A stretch of DNA of 64,000 nt. It comes from Phycisphaeraceae bacterium. GTDB lineage: Bacteria; Planctomycetota; Phycisphaerae; Phycisphaerales; Phycisphaeraceae. The notes under the pieces were generated by a model that saw only the letters and a list, made by a program, of their open reading frames with translations, was not told where the DNA came from and made no database searches. The stretch is taken from the NCBI GenBank assembly GCA_028284155.1, contig JANQSF010000124.1, forward strand, positions 1 through 64,000, written 5' to 3'. Both the position numbers and the translations under genes were made by a program. Positions 33,038 to 42,987 of this stretch are shown here, one piece after another; the first letter of the stretch is position 1; each line of letters starts with the position of its first letter.

Positions 33038-34063
33038 CTATTCTGGTGTCGTGGTCACCGGCTTCTTCTCGATCGAGAACGTGACCTGGTGCGGCGTGAC
33101 GACGACACCGGCGGGGACGTCAAAATCCAGTTGGCGTGTGACGGACGGCTTGCCCGCCAGGGTTTCCAGGTCGTCGCTAGTGAGTCGGAGTTCGGCGAAA
33201 ACGGGGATCTCGCTCTTCTTGATCTGATCAATGATCGCTCGCGGGCCGGTCAGTTCGACGTTGTCGGTCAGCAGCGGTTGGTTGTTGTCGGGCCTGACTA
33301 AGTACTTGCCGCTTTCGAGGACGGGGACGCGAATGTAGATCGGCACGCTGGGGATGACGGCCGTGGCCTGCTGCTTGTCGATGGTGAAGCTGACGCTGAC
33401 CGTCGCCGGTTCGGCTGAAGCGCCGGACACGCCGATGTTGCCCGGCAGGGTCACCGGCACGTCGCGGGTGACCTCCTCACCCTTGGCGATCGACGTGATG
33501 TCGGGGATGTCAGCCAGCCGGGCGACCACGGTCAGGTCGCCGTCGATCAGATCGCGTTGCGACTGCGTCATGTGCACGGTAACCGACTGGGGTTCGCGTG
33601 TCGGGACGCCGGTCAGTTGCACGTCGCCCGATTCGACGACGACCGGGGCCTGGAACGGCTTGATCCGTTCGACGTGCACGCGGGCGCTGGGCGGGTCGGC
33701 GCTGACGATGGTGACCTTGATATCACGGATCGCGGTCAACTGGTTGAGCGTTTCGCTCAGGTCGATGACCCGCTCGGTCGTGCTGTCGTCGGGTTGAAGC
33801 GGGATACGAACGGGCGCCGTGGCCAACGACCGCAGGTCGTCCACGCGGTTGGTGGGGCACTTGAACTCGATCTGGATGGGGATGGGTGCTTTGGGCGTGA
33901 TGGCCAGGTCGGTCGTGCCCTCGAACACGATATTCAGGGAGATCGTGTCGTTGTGCTGCGTCTCGCCCTCGGCGATGATCCAGACGATGGCGGTGACCAC
34001 CGTCACGAGCGCGACGGCCTCGAAGCGACCAAAGAACTCCTTGATGTTGAATCCGTCGGCCAT
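33038..34063 (-). CDS. YbbR/CdaR-like regulator of diadenylate cyclase
   Basis: A 341-residue protein with one N-terminal membrane helix (about residues 17-30) and an extracytoplasmic series of YbbR beta repeats. These carry the family phrases VHVERIKPFQAPVVVE, DVQLTGVPTREPQSVTV and VRPDNNQPLLTDNVELTGP...IDQIKKSEIPVFAEL. In Firmicutes CdaR binds and regulates the cyclase CdaA. Here its gene starts 9 bases after the cyclase gene ends, which supports the same partnership. It shares the operon with cdaA and ends before palindrome Q. Confidence 0.82.
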   Translation of the reverse strand: MADGFNIKEFFGRFEAVALVTVVTAIVWIIAEGETQHNDTISLNIVFEGTTDLAITPKAPIPIQIEFKCPTNRVDDLRSLATAPVRIPLQPDDSTTERVIDLSETLNQLTAIRDIKVTIVSADPPSARVHVERIKPFQAPVVVESGDVQLTGVPTREPQSVTVHMTQSQRDLIDGDLTVVARLADIPDITSIAKGEEVTRDVPVTLPGNIGVSGASAEPATVSVSFTIDKQQATAVIPSVPIYIRVPVLESGKYLVRPDNNQPLLTDNVELTGPRAIIDQIKKSEIPVFAELRLTSDDLETLAGKPSVTRQLDFDVPAGVVVTPHQVTFSIEKKPVTTTPE

Positions 34064-34072
34064 GGTTTGGGC

Positions 34073-34930
34073 TTACTTGGAAGGCTCGTTGGGGTCTTCG
34101 TTGTCGCTGCCCAGTTCGGTGCGTTCCATCCCGCGGGCCAACTGGGTGCGCAGGGCGTCAACGGTGAGGTTGCGTGACAATTGGCCGCGCTCCGCCAGGC
34201 TGATCGTGCCGGTCTCTTCGCTGACGGCGATGATCAGGGCGTCGGCCTCCTGGCTGAGGCCGATCGCGGCGCGGTGGCGGGAGCCGAGTTCGCTGGAAAA
34301 CTGTTCGCCCTCAGCCAATGGAAACTGCACGCCCGCGGCGACGACGCGGTCGCCGCGCACCACGACGCCCATGTCGTGCAGCGCGCTGCCGGGCCAAAAG
34401 ATCGTCTTGAGCAGGTCGCGTGACACGGCCGCGTCCAGCGTCGTGCCGGAGTCAACCAGGCCGCTGAGCCCGACCTGCCTTTCGATGGCGATCAGGGCGC
34501 CGATCTTGTTCTTGCTCAGGTAGGCGGCCGCGGCGAGCACCTCTTCGATGACGCGCGCCTTGCGCAGGCCGCGGGCCGACTGGAAGATGCCGACCTCGCC
34601 CAGCCGAACCAGCGCACGGCGCAACTCGGGTTGGAAGACGATCAGCAAGGCGATGACCGCGAACTCGACCGAGTTGCCGTACAGGTAGCGGAGCCTGGCG
34701 AACAACTGCTCGTCGCCCGAGATGGCCTTGAGCAGGGCGAAGATGATGTAGGGCACGACCAGCAGCAGGGTCGCGCCGAGGATCGCCCGCGCCCCGCGTG
34801 TCCCCCGCACGAACTGGTAAACCACGAACACGACCAGCCAAACGACGACCAGCTCAAGCCCGATCTCCCAGAAGCTGTAGTCGCCCACACGGGAGAGCAG
34901 TTGCTTGAGGTTGTCGAAGAACTGGCTCAT
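34073..34930 (-). CDS. cdaA: Membrane diadenylate cyclase CdaA
   Basis: A 285-residue cyclase that joins two ATP molecules to cyclic di-AMP. Three N-terminal membrane helices (about 23-42, 48-70 and 88-100) precede the DAC domain. The RHR motif is intact (SRHRAAIGLS, residues 218-220). The usual DGA motif reads D186-M-G (SALHDMGVVVRGDRVVAAG): the catalytic Asp is kept while Gly-Ala is changed. The helix VIEEVLAAAAYLSKNKIGALIAIER is typical. It is transcribed with the cdaR-like gene. It probably helps regulate osmotic balance and the envelope, as in other phyla. Confidence 0.93.
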   Translation of the reverse strand: MSQFFDNLKQLLSRVGDYSFWEIGLELVVVWLVVFVVYQFVRGTRGARAILGATLLLVVPYIIFALLKAISGDEQLFARLRYLYGNSVEFAVIALLIVFQPELRRALVRLGEVGIFQSARGLRKARVIEEVLAAAAYLSKNKIGALIAIERQVGLSGLVDSGTTLDAAVSRDLLKTIFWPGSALHDMGVVVRGDRVVAAGVQFPLAEGEQFSSELGSRHRAAIGLSQEADALIIAVSEETGTISLAERGQLSRNLTVDALRTQLARGMERTELGSDNEDPNEPSK

Positions 34931-35000
34931 GGGGTCGAGGGTCGGGCGAAACAGGGGTTGGGGACGTCAACAGTCTTGGAATTGGGTGGGCTGGAGGGTT

Positions 35001-35155
35001 GCGAATGTCGAAGGTCGAAAGTCAAATGTCGAAGGAATGTTGAAGTACGAAGCCCAAATGACGAGTCGGGATCGGCCTTGCTTCAGGGCCCGCACGGCTT
35101 GGTCATTCGGATTTCGTGCTTCTTTCGACATTTGACTTTCGACATTCGTCATTGG
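35001..35155. repeat. Palindrome B2
   Basis: The arms AATGTCGAAGGTCGAAAGTC (35004-35023) with extension and TTCTTTCGACATTTGACTTT with extension pair over about 40 bases. A second, inner arm pair (GAAGTACGAAGCCCAAATGAC region with GTCATTCGGATTTCGTGCTTC region) lengthens the stem. It is the only recognisable content of the 324-base gap between divergent cdaA and moxR-like genes. Confidence 0.82.
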
Positions 35156-35254
35156 CTGGCACGATTCGGCCAGGCGATCAATCATACGCCTGCCTCGGTC
35201 CCCCGCCTCACTGTTATACTGCATCGCTTTTGGCGTCGCACTTCGGAGCGGTTC

Positions 35255-36181
<927 letters not shown>

Positions 36182-36231
36182 TCGACAACGGTGAGCCGGC
36201 CCGGTTGAGCCGATGGCGAAGGAGCATTGTC

Positions 36232-37215
36232 ATGCAAAGGCCTGTCGTGATTGCGATCCTGTTGGCCGTTTGCGCCGCGCCGTTGCACGGCGCACCGGGC
36301 GACCGGTTGGACGAAGAGACGATCAAGCGCGTCCGCGAGGCCACGGTCGAGGTGCTGGTTGACGGCCGACTGATGGGGTCCGGCGTGCTGGTCAGCAAGG
36401 ACGGCATCGTGCTCACCGCCGCGCACCTGGACGTCAACAAAGACAAGCGTGTCGAACTGCTGACCAAGACGCATGGCCGACTCGACGCGGAGATGGTTGC
36501 GACCAACCTGGGGTCCGACCTGCTGCTGCTGCGGGCTGAAAAGGCCAAGGGCGCTTTCACGTTCCTCGAACTGAGCGATGTCAACACGCTCGAGCCGGTT
36601 TGGCTCAGCGGCGCGGCGATGTTCCGACACGACCTGTTGCTGGCCGGCCGAGTCGCGCGGGCGAAGCCGCACTCGTTCGAGTGGCTCGGCGACCGCAAGC
36701 ATTACGTCCACGTTTACTACATCGCGGGCCCGTCGCCGCGCGGCACGTCCGGCGGCGCGTGGGTCAACCAGCGCGGTCAGGTCGTGGGTATTCAGTCGGG
36801 GATCATCTCGGTGCAGGCCAAGGGCGTGGGCATCGCCTTCGCCGCGCCGTACGCCGTGATCCGCGAACTGCTCAAAGACAAGACCGATGTCGTTTGGCCG
36901 ACGTTCGACGCCGCGATCGAAGAGGTCTGGGAGCAGCCCGTCGGCTTCATCAAGAAGCTGCCCGAGGGGACGGAAGGGCTGGTCGTCAAGTCGCTACGCA
37001 AAGACGGCCCGCTCGACGCCGTCGGGGTGAAGAAAGACGACGTGATTCTGAAGCTGAACAGCCGGGCACACCGGTATCGCGACGACCTGTTGTTTGCGCT
37101 TTGGACCGACCACAAGCCGGGTGACGTCGTGACCATGGAGGTCCTCACGCCGGGCGCGGACAAGCCGCGGCAAGTCAAGGTGAAACTTGGGGCGCTGGAT
37201 GGGTCGTGGCGGTAG
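36232..37215 (+). CDS. Exported HtrA-like serine protease with PDZ domain
   Basis: A 327-residue secreted protease. AGGAG lies 9 bases before ATG 36232 and the signal peptide (1-22) ends at LHGAPG. The trypsin-fold triad is readable: His65 in LTAAHLDV, Asp96 in GSDLLLL, Ser173 in RGTSGGAW. A PDZ domain (about 255-320) has LVVKSLRKDGPLDAVGVKKDDVILKLNSRAHRYRDDL. It is shorter than DegP, with one PDZ, and resembles DegS-like or orphan S1C proteases. An upstream ATG at 36178 overlaps the MoxR stop (ATGA), but it would put 18 charged residues before the signal peptide. Confidence 0.85.
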   Translation: MQRPVVIAILLAVCAAPLHGAPGDRLDEETIKRVREATVEVLVDGRLMGSGVLVSKDGIVLTAAHLDVNKDKRVELLTKTHGRLDAEMVATNLGSDLLLLRAEKAKGAFTFLELSDVNTLEPVWLSGAAMFRHDLLLAGRVARAKPHSFEWLGDRKHYVHVYYIAGPSPRGTSGGAWVNQRGQVVGIQSGIISVQAKGVGIAFAAPYAVIRELLKDKTDVVWPTFDAAIEEVWEQPVGFIKKLPEGTEGLVVKSLRKDGPLDAVGVKKDDVILKLNSRAHRYRDDLLFALWTDHKPGDVVTMEVLTPGADKPRQVKVKLGALDGSWR

Positions 37216-37450
37216 GGTCGGGGACAGGGGACAGGGAACAGGAGACAGGAGACAGGGGACAGGTTTCATCGTTTGCGGAAGCCGGGTCTTTCCGAAGGTC
37301 CGGATCGGTGGTCATTTGGATCCGGGTCTGCGGAAAGACCCGGCTTGTTGCGCTATTGAGGCTCCGTTGCTCCTTGCACTTTCGACCTTCAACCTTGGAC
37401 CTTTGACTCTCGACCTTTGACTTTCGACGCCAGCACTCCGACTTTCGACC
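37213..37450. repeat. Cluster of three repeat types (V, W, B3)
   Basis: 37213-37262 is an imperfect tandem of GGGACAG/GGAGACA words. At 37279-37346 AAGCCGGGTCTTTCCG pairs with CGGAAAGACCCGGCTT. From 37375 to 37450 the family-B words (TTTCGACCTTC, CTTTGACTTTCGAC) run in one orientation without a partner arm. Together they fill the 268-base gap before the next gene. Confidence 0.75.
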
Positions 37451-37483
37451 TCCGACCCCGAACCGACCGACATACACCCATAG

Positions 37484-40258
37484 ATGCTCGTGTCGACGAC
37501 GACCCCCCGACGTCTGGCTTTGGCTGCGCTCTGCGTGGGCGCGGTCGTGTTCAGCCAGGTGGGGTTGGCTGCGGGGCAGGGTGTCCGGACGAAGCGGCTT
37601 GTGCATCTGTTCGACTTCGAGGAGGCCGACGACGGCAACTTCGAGTCGTTGCCGATGCACTGGTACGTCACCGGTCGGCCGGCGCAGTCGGGCGACGCGC
37701 AGTTCAACCGCCAGCCGTTGCACCGCAAGCTGGTGAACAAGGTCGGCTTCCCGCGTCACGGTGACGTGCGGTTCGACCATCCGCAGCGCAACCGCAAGGT
37801 CAATCACCGGTTCTACCTCGGGCTCAACGGCGACAACGTCGGGGCGTTTCTGTCGGTCGGGGCCGTGCCGGTTGTTCCGGGCAGCGACTACCTGATTACG
37901 GCCCGCGTGGCGACGACCGCGTTCAAGCACGCGCGGGCGCGCATCGTGGGCTACTTCGTGACGCGCACAGGCGAACGCATCGACGCCAGCGTCGTGTCGT
38001 CGCCGATGGTCGTGACCAACGGGCAGACGCGTGACATCTCGTTGCGGCTGCTGGGCGATCACCCCGCGGCCGCGTGGCTGGGGCTCGAACTGGAAGTGTT
38101 GCAACCGACGCGCAAGCCCGGCTCGCCTTTGGGCAAGTTCCAAGTCACGTACCGCGACGTCAAGGGCGGCGCGTGGTTCGACGACGTGGCGGTGTGGCAA
38201 GTCCCGCGCGTCGCGATCCGCACGCAAAGCCCGGTGAACGTCGTCGTCGCGCCGCAGCGGCCGAGGCTTGACATCACCGTGCGTGACCTGTCGGGCGAGG
38301 CGTTGGTCGCGCACCTGGACCTGTCGGACACGTCGCGTCGCATCATCGCGACGCAGCGGCGGGGCGTGGGGGTCAGCTCGACCGACCGCTGGAGTTGGCG
38401 GCCGCCGATCGACCGGTTCGGCTGGTACCGCGTCGACCTGCGTGTGTATCGGAAGGGTGAGACCGATCAGCCGCCGCTGGCGCACGTCGTCAACGCCTTC
38501 CTCTGGCGGCCGCGCGAGTCGTCGATGAGTGTGAGCGAAGCGCGACGGTTCGTGATCGACGCGGCCGGCGTGCCACGCGACCAGGTCGCATTGATGCCGG
38601 AATTGCTCGAAGCGACACAACTGACCGGCCTGACCGTGAGCGCATGGCAACGCGACACGGAACTGAGCGACGTGGTTGCCTACCAAGCGTGGCTCGACCG
38701 CACGCTCGCGCCGCTGTATCACCGCGGCGGCGACGTGTCGCTGGCGTTGTCGCCGTTGCCGCGGTCGCTGGAGCGCGCGGCGCGGCTGGATTACGGCGGG
38801 CCGTTGTGGCTGTTCTCGAACGCGGCGGCCGGCGGCGAAACGACGTGGACACCCTACCTGTCGCCGGTCTTCATGCGCAACGGCCAACGGGTCAAGAATT
38901 GGCGGCTGGGCACGCCGGATCGACCTGTCGCTTTTGATCTGGACGACCTGCCTTCGCGGTTGGCGTCGATCCTTGACCGGTTCCGTTCGATGACGCCGCG
39001 CCCGCAACTGACGTTGCCCTGGCGGTTGGATCAGCCGCCGCCGAACGGCCTGAAGTCGCCCGCGTGGTTCGTGATCGACGTGCCGGCCGGCGTGCAGCCG
39101 ACGCACCTGATGGATCACCTCAGTTCGTGGCAGGGGCACGCCGAGAACGTGTCACTGCGATTGACTCAGCCACCGGCTGACGTGGTGACGCAGCAGCGCC
39201 GTGTCATCGGGCTGACGCTTGCGATGCTGCACGGCTGGGCGTCGGGCGTGGATGGGTTGAGCGTGACCCGGCCTTGGGCCTGGACACACGATCGGCAGAC
39301 GTTGCTGCTGCCGGATCCCTTGCAGGGCGTCTTCGCGCAGACGGCGCACCGTTTGGCGGGTCGGACGTATCTTGGCCAGTTCGAGCCGATGCGCGGGGTG
39401 AAGGCGATGGTGTTCGACGGCCCAGCCGGCGGGATGCTGGCTGTGTGGACGACCTACGCCGACCCGAACGACACCGAGCTGAACATGTACCTCGGCCCGT
39501 CGCCGACCCGCATCGACGTGTGGGGTAACCGTGCGTCCGTGCCGCAGGTCGATGGTAAACACCGCGTCAAGGTCGGCGCGACGCCGGTGTTTATTGACGG
39601 CATCGACGCGCGGCTGGCGTTGCTGCGCGGGTCGTTCGTGATCGAGGACAGCCACATCGAATCGACCCGCGTGCCGCACCGTCGGACGATCCGTCTGACC
39701 AACCCGTGGCAGCGGCCGCTGAATGGGACGCTCGAAGTCATCGGGCCGACCGGCTGGGACTTTCGGCTGAGTCGTTTCGAGGTCGCGATCGCGCCGGGGC
39801 AGACGCGTGAGTTGCCCGTGGCCGTCGCGTTCCCCGTGTCGGAGGCGGCCGGCCAGAAGACGCTCGTTGTGCGCGCCAAGTTCGAGACGGACAAGCGATA
39901 CGAAGTCGACCTGACCGCGCCGATGACGCTTGGTTTGAAGGACATCGACTTCGACGCGAACCTGAGCGTCGTGACGGTGAAGTTGGAAGATGGGACGGAG
40001 CGGCGCGACGTGCTCGTGACCGTCCTGCTGGCCAACCGCGGGGCGAGCATGGTGAACCTGCACGCGTTCGCGGCGATGCCGGGCTTCGCTCGGCAGGAGC
40101 GGCTGATCTCGGCGTTGCGGCCGGGTCAGGCGTTGGTCAGGACGTTCCGGTTTCAGGACGGCGCGGCGAGTCTGAAAGACAACAAGGTGCGCGTCGGCGT
40201 GCGCGACGCCACGGGGCCGGCCATGTTGAATCAGGTATTGTCCGCGAACGGGCCGTGA
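37484..40258 (+). CDS. Large secreted protein, glycosidase-like architecture
   Basis: A 924-residue exported protein (signal about 1-31). Residues about 35-250 look like a jelly-roll carbohydrate-binding domain: LVHLFDFEEADDGNFESLPMHWY at the start, GAWFDDVAVWQVPR at the end. An Ig-like stretch follows. The central 350-690 region has TIM-barrel-like segments (LTGLTVSAWQRD, GGPLWLFSN, MLHGWASGVDGLSV). The C-terminal part has NEW3-like beta domains (RTIRLTNPWQRPLNGTLEVIGPTGW, VAIAPGQTRELPVAVAFP). No catalytic acids can be named with confidence, so hydrolase activity is inference. It probably faces the outside and handles glycans. Confidence 0.65.
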   Translation: MLVSTTTPRRLALAALCVGAVVFSQVGLAAGQGVRTKRLVHLFDFEEADDGNFESLPMHWYVTGRPAQSGDAQFNRQPLHRKLVNKVGFPRHGDVRFDHPQRNRKVNHRFYLGLNGDNVGAFLSVGAVPVVPGSDYLITARVATTAFKHARARIVGYFVTRTGERIDASVVSSPMVVTNGQTRDISLRLLGDHPAAAWLGLELEVLQPTRKPGSPLGKFQVTYRDVKGGAWFDDVAVWQVPRVAIRTQSPVNVVVAPQRPRLDITVRDLSGEALVAHLDLSDTSRRIIATQRRGVGVSSTDRWSWRPPIDRFGWYRVDLRVYRKGETDQPPLAHVVNAFLWRPRESSMSVSEARRFVIDAAGVPRDQVALMPELLEATQLTGLTVSAWQRDTELSDVVAYQAWLDRTLAPLYHRGGDVSLALSPLPRSLERAARLDYGGPLWLFSNAAAGGETTWTPYLSPVFMRNGQRVKNWRLGTPDRPVAFDLDDLPSRLASILDRFRSMTPRPQLTLPWRLDQPPPNGLKSPAWFVIDVPAGVQPTHLMDHLSSWQGHAENVSLRLTQPPADVVTQQRRVIGLTLAMLHGWASGVDGLSVTRPWAWTHDRQTLLLPDPLQGVFAQTAHRLAGRTYLGQFEPMRGVKAMVFDGPAGGMLAVWTTYADPNDTELNMYLGPSPTRIDVWGNRASVPQVDGKHRVKVGATPVFIDGIDARLALLRGSFVIEDSHIESTRVPHRRTIRLTNPWQRPLNGTLEVIGPTGWDFRLSRFEVAIAPGQTRELPVAVAFPVSEAAGQKTLVVRAKFETDKRYEVDLTAPMTLGLKDIDFDANLSVVTVKLEDGTERRDVLVTVLLANRGASMVNLHAFAAMPGFARQERLISALRPGQALVRTFRFQDGAASLKDNKVRVGVRDATGPAMLNQVLSANGP

Positions 40259-40272
40259 TAGTCAAGGATGAA

Positions 40273-40299
40273 GTGGTGCAGACTGGAAAGTCTGCCCAC
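40273..40299. repeat. Hairpin M2
   Basis: GTGGTGCAGACTGGAAAGTC continues as TGCCCAC. The hairpin GCAGACTGGAAAGTCTGC resembles one arm of palindrome M at 17012-17075. It lies just after the large secreted protein gene. Confidence 0.55.
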
Positions 40300-40334
40300 T
40301 ACCGGGCTTTGTCCGAAGTATCACCGGCACGCCC

Positions 40335-40408
40335 GTAGGGTGCGCTTTAGCGCACCAAGGACGCGGGGAATCCGTCCGTTTATCATGGTGCGCTGAAGCG
40401 CACCCTAC
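40335..40408. repeat. REP-like paired hairpin element E2
   Basis: It has the same 74-bp length and arms as E1 and E3. Its reverse complement differs from E3 at only three positions, so the 30-base spacer is conserved as well as the arms, and E2 is inverted relative to E3. TTGTCCGAAG occurs 16 bases before it (40309-40318). It lies between convergent gene ends. Confidence 0.88.
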
Positions 40409-40438
40409 TTGTTGGATGAAGCCTTGAGTGTGTGTTGA

Positions 40439-40840
40439 TCACGCCGCCTCGACGGCCATGTCTTGCTGACGGTCTTCCAGGTACTGCTCGAGTCGGCTTT
40501 CGTCTTCGTCGCTGGCGAACTTGTCGAAGAAGACGGCCATGCGGACCGGGCCGCGTTCACCGGATTCGTCGTGGATTCGCACGATTCGGCCGGTCGCGTT
40601 GAAGGAGATGTGCCGTCGGCCGGGCAGCGTCGCTCGGACTTCGACCTCCGTGCCCGGCTCGAGCGGGTCGTCGATGTCGAAACGCAGGCCGGAAATGCTG
40701 ACGTCGTAAGCATGACCGGTCCATGCATAACGTGGTGCGCCGGCTTTCCGCACGCGGACGAGCGTATAGGCGGGCGGCAGCTTGTGGCGGCGGTCGCGTC
40801 GGGATTCCGGTTGGTCTGGTGTCGCGATGGTGGTGGTCAT
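40439..40840 (-). CDS. PilZ domain protein
   Basis: A 133-residue single PilZ domain, a cyclic di-GMP receptor fold. The N-terminal RxxxR-type motif is in ESRRDRRHKLPP, and the DxSxxG motif is YDVSISGLRF (about 45-54). Beta strands EVRATLPG and RHISFNATGRIVRI follow. GGGAC lies 7 bases upstream of ATG 40840. Most of the protein is the domain itself, so it would act as a small adaptor that changes shape on ligand binding. Another PilZ gene starts upstream on the same strand with a 14-base gap, so the two form an operon. Confidence 0.88.
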   Translation of the reverse strand: MTTTIATPDQPESRRDRRHKLPPAYTLVRVRKAGAPRYAWTGHAYDVSISGLRFDIDDPLEPGTEVEVRATLPGRRHISFNATGRIVRIHDESGERGPVRMAVFFDKFASDEDESRLEQYLEDRQQDMAVEAA

Positions 40841-40854
40841 AGTGTGTCCCTTGT

Positions 40855-41226
40855 TCAGGCGACGTTCATCTGGGGCAGGCCGGTGATCTGAATCCCGACG
40901 TCGTAGCCGTCTTCGTCGTGTTCGCAGCGCACGACCTTGCCGTGCAGGTCGAACCCGCGCTCGCTGCCGTGCGGCGGGAAGAAGAGCGTTACCTCGGTTT
41001 CGAGCGGCAGGAAGCGCGGCGAGAACGCGCCGATGCCGGTCTGGCTCATGTCGCGCAGGTGCATCGAGCCGATTCGACCGCCGCCCTCGGGCACTTCGTC
41101 GGACCGTAGTACGGCCGTCACGTGTTGCGCGACGCGCCGGCGCATCGAGCGGCGGCGCTCCAGCGGGATCGTGTCGCCGCGTTCGGCTTCGGGATCGACC
41201 AGTCGCAGCGGGGTGGATTCGGGCAT
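40855..41226 (-). CDS. PilZ domain protein
   Basis: A 123-residue protein. I chose ATG 41226 because GGAG lies 6 bases upstream; a longer frame back to 41313 lacks such a site. After an acidic N-terminus comes the Arg-rich motif ERRRSMRRRVAQHVTAVLR and the DxSxxG motif LRDMSQTGIGAFSP. Then LETEVTLFFPP and LHGKVVRCEHDEDGYDVGIQI match the PilZ barrel. It precedes and is probably co-transcribed with the second PilZ gene. The two differ in sequence, so this is not a fresh duplication. Upstream it is divergent from the siroheme/heme gene, with 68 bases between the starts. Confidence 0.87.
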   Translation of the reverse strand: MPESTPLRLVDPEAERGDTIPLERRRSMRRRVAQHVTAVLRSDEVPEGGGRIGSMHLRDMSQTGIGAFSPRFLPLETEVTLFFPPHGSERGFDLHGKVVRCEHDEDGYDVGIQITGLPQMNVA

Positions 41227-41294
41227 GTCAGTCTCCACGGAATCGGTCCTATCATCACCAGCATCGTCCCCCTGACCGGCAGGGTTTACCCAGC

Positions 41295-42839
41295 TTGACG
41301 CAACGAGCCTCAAAAAGTCACGGACGGGTGAGTCTCGTCGGCGCCGGCCCGGGCGACCCGGGCTTGATCACCGTGCGCGGCCTGTCGCGATTGGCGGCGG
41401 CGGACGTGGTCGTCGTCGATGCGCTGGTGAGTCCGATACTTCTCGAACACGCCTCGCCACACGCGCAGGTCGTGCATGTCGGCAAGCGGGGCGGCGACGA
41501 CGAACGCACCGAGCAGTCGGCCATCAACGACCTGCTGATCGCCAAGGCGACTCAGGGCCTGCACGTCGTTCGCCTCAAGGGCGGCGACCCCTATGTGTTC
41601 GGCCGAGGCGCCGAAGAGGTCGTGAGCCTCGCCGGACACGGTGTCGAAGTCGAGGTCATCCCAGGCGTCACAGCCGGCACGGCCGCGACGCTGTGCGCGG
41701 GCATCCCAATCACGCACCGGCAGGTCGCCAGCACGGTGACGTTTGTGACCGGCCACGAAGACCCGAGCAAGGACGGCTCGGCGGTTGACTACGCGGCGCT
41801 GGCGTCGCTCGTGCGCCGGGGCGGGACGCTTGGCTTCTACATGGGCATGGGTCGGCTGGAAGCGATCGCGCGGCGATTGCTCGACGCGGGGTTGGAAGCC
41901 GACACACCCGCCGCCGTCGTGCGGTGGGGCGCGACGTCTGCGCAGAAAACGGTGCGGTCGGCGCTCGACTCGATCGCGGGCGCGGCAGACGAGGCGGGGC
42001 TCGAAGCGCCGGCCATCATCGTCGTCGGCCAGGTCGCCGCGATCGACGAGCCGGGGCTTGACTTCTACACAGCCCGGCCGCTGTTCGGCCAACGCATCGT
42101 CATCACGCGCACGCGTCAACAGGCGTCAACGTTTCGCGACATGCTCACCGACCTCGGCGCCGACGTGCTTGAAGCGCCGACCATCGCGCTGCGCCCGCCC
42201 GAAGATTGGTCAGATGTGGACGACGCTTTACGGCGGGTCGGTGAGTTCGACTGGCTGGTGTTGACCAGCGTGAACGGCGTCGAGGGTGTCGCGCAGCGAT
42301 TGGATGCGCTTGGGTTGGACGCGCGACAATTGGCCGGCGTGAAGGTCGCGTCGATCGGCGACGCCACGGCCGAGGCGATCCGCGGGCGACTTGGCGTTCG
42401 GCCGGACCTCGTCCCGGAAACGTACGTCGCCGAGGCGTTGGCCGACGCGATGATCCAGCAGGGCGTCAAAGGACAACGCATCCTGCTGACGCGGGCTGAC
42501 ATCGCGCGCAAGGCGTTGCCCGAGTTATTGACGCAAGCCGGCGCGGACGTGACCGAGCACACCGTTTACCGCACGGTGCTCGTCGATGCGCTGCCGGCCA
42601 ACGTACTCGACGCGCTGCGGGCCGGGCGGGTCGATTGGGTGACGTTCACCAGTTCGTCGACCGCGCGCAACCTGGTCGAGTTGCTGGGCGAAGAGTTGGC
42701 GTTGTTAGCCAACGTCAAGCTCGCGTCGATTGGCCCGATCACCAGCGAGACGATGCGCGACCTGGGGCTTGAGCCGACCGTGCAGGCCGAGCCCTCGAAT
42801 CTGCGGGGTTTGATTGGGGCGATGCAAGAGCCGCGCTGA
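41295..42839 (+). CDS. Fused uroporphyrinogen-III methyltransferase/synthase
   Basis: A 514-residue fusion. The N-terminal half (about 10-250) is SUMT (CobA-type), which methylates uroporphyrinogen III at C2 and C7 with SAM: VSLVGAGPGDPGLITVRG, VVVDALVSPILL, VVRLKGGDPYVFGRG and VIPGVTAGTAA. The C-terminal half (about 258-510) is HemD-type uroporphyrinogen-III synthase: GQRIVITRTRQQASTFRDML, FDWLVLTSVNGVEG, VASIGDATAEAI and WVTFTSSSTARNL. It makes and then diverts the macrocycle to siroheme or cobalamin. The start is TTG 41295 with AGGG 11 bases upstream; no suitable ATG exists. Palindrome G2 follows. Confidence 0.92.
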   Translation: MTQRASKSHGRVSLVGAGPGDPGLITVRGLSRLAAADVVVVDALVSPILLEHASPHAQVVHVGKRGGDDERTEQSAINDLLIAKATQGLHVVRLKGGDPYVFGRGAEEVVSLAGHGVEVEVIPGVTAGTAATLCAGIPITHRQVASTVTFVTGHEDPSKDGSAVDYAALASLVRRGGTLGFYMGMGRLEAIARRLLDAGLEADTPAAVVRWGATSAQKTVRSALDSIAGAADEAGLEAPAIIVVGQVAAIDEPGLDFYTARPLFGQRIVITRTRQQASTFRDMLTDLGADVLEAPTIALRPPEDWSDVDDALRRVGEFDWLVLTSVNGVEGVAQRLDALGLDARQLAGVKVASIGDATAEAIRGRLGVRPDLVPETYVAEALADAMIQQGVKGQRILLTRADIARKALPELLTQAGADVTEHTVYRTVLVDALPANVLDALRAGRVDWVTFTSSSTARNLVELLGEELALLANVKLASIGPITSETMRDLGLEPTVQAEPSNLRGLIGAMQEPR

Positions 42840-42855
42840 GGCCTCGTGTGCCCCC

Positions 42856-42941
42856 GATCGTAATCGTCCTCGTACTCGTAATCGTAATCGGTAATGCCGC
42901 GGAGTCGATTGCGATTACGAGTACGAGCACGATGACGATTT
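42856..42941. repeat. Palindrome G2
   Basis: The arms GATCGTAATCGTCCTCGTAC and ATTACGAGTACGAGCACGAT, with extensions, pair. Its central part, read on the minus strand, matches the G1/G3 centre (24 of 28 bases against G3), so it lies in the opposite orientation. It occupies the gap between two genes read in the same direction, 17 bases after a stop codon. Confidence 0.82.
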
Positions 42942-42987
42942 AGAGCACTGCGGCGATCCCGGCGCTGCTTTCCTACACTTGCTGCTT

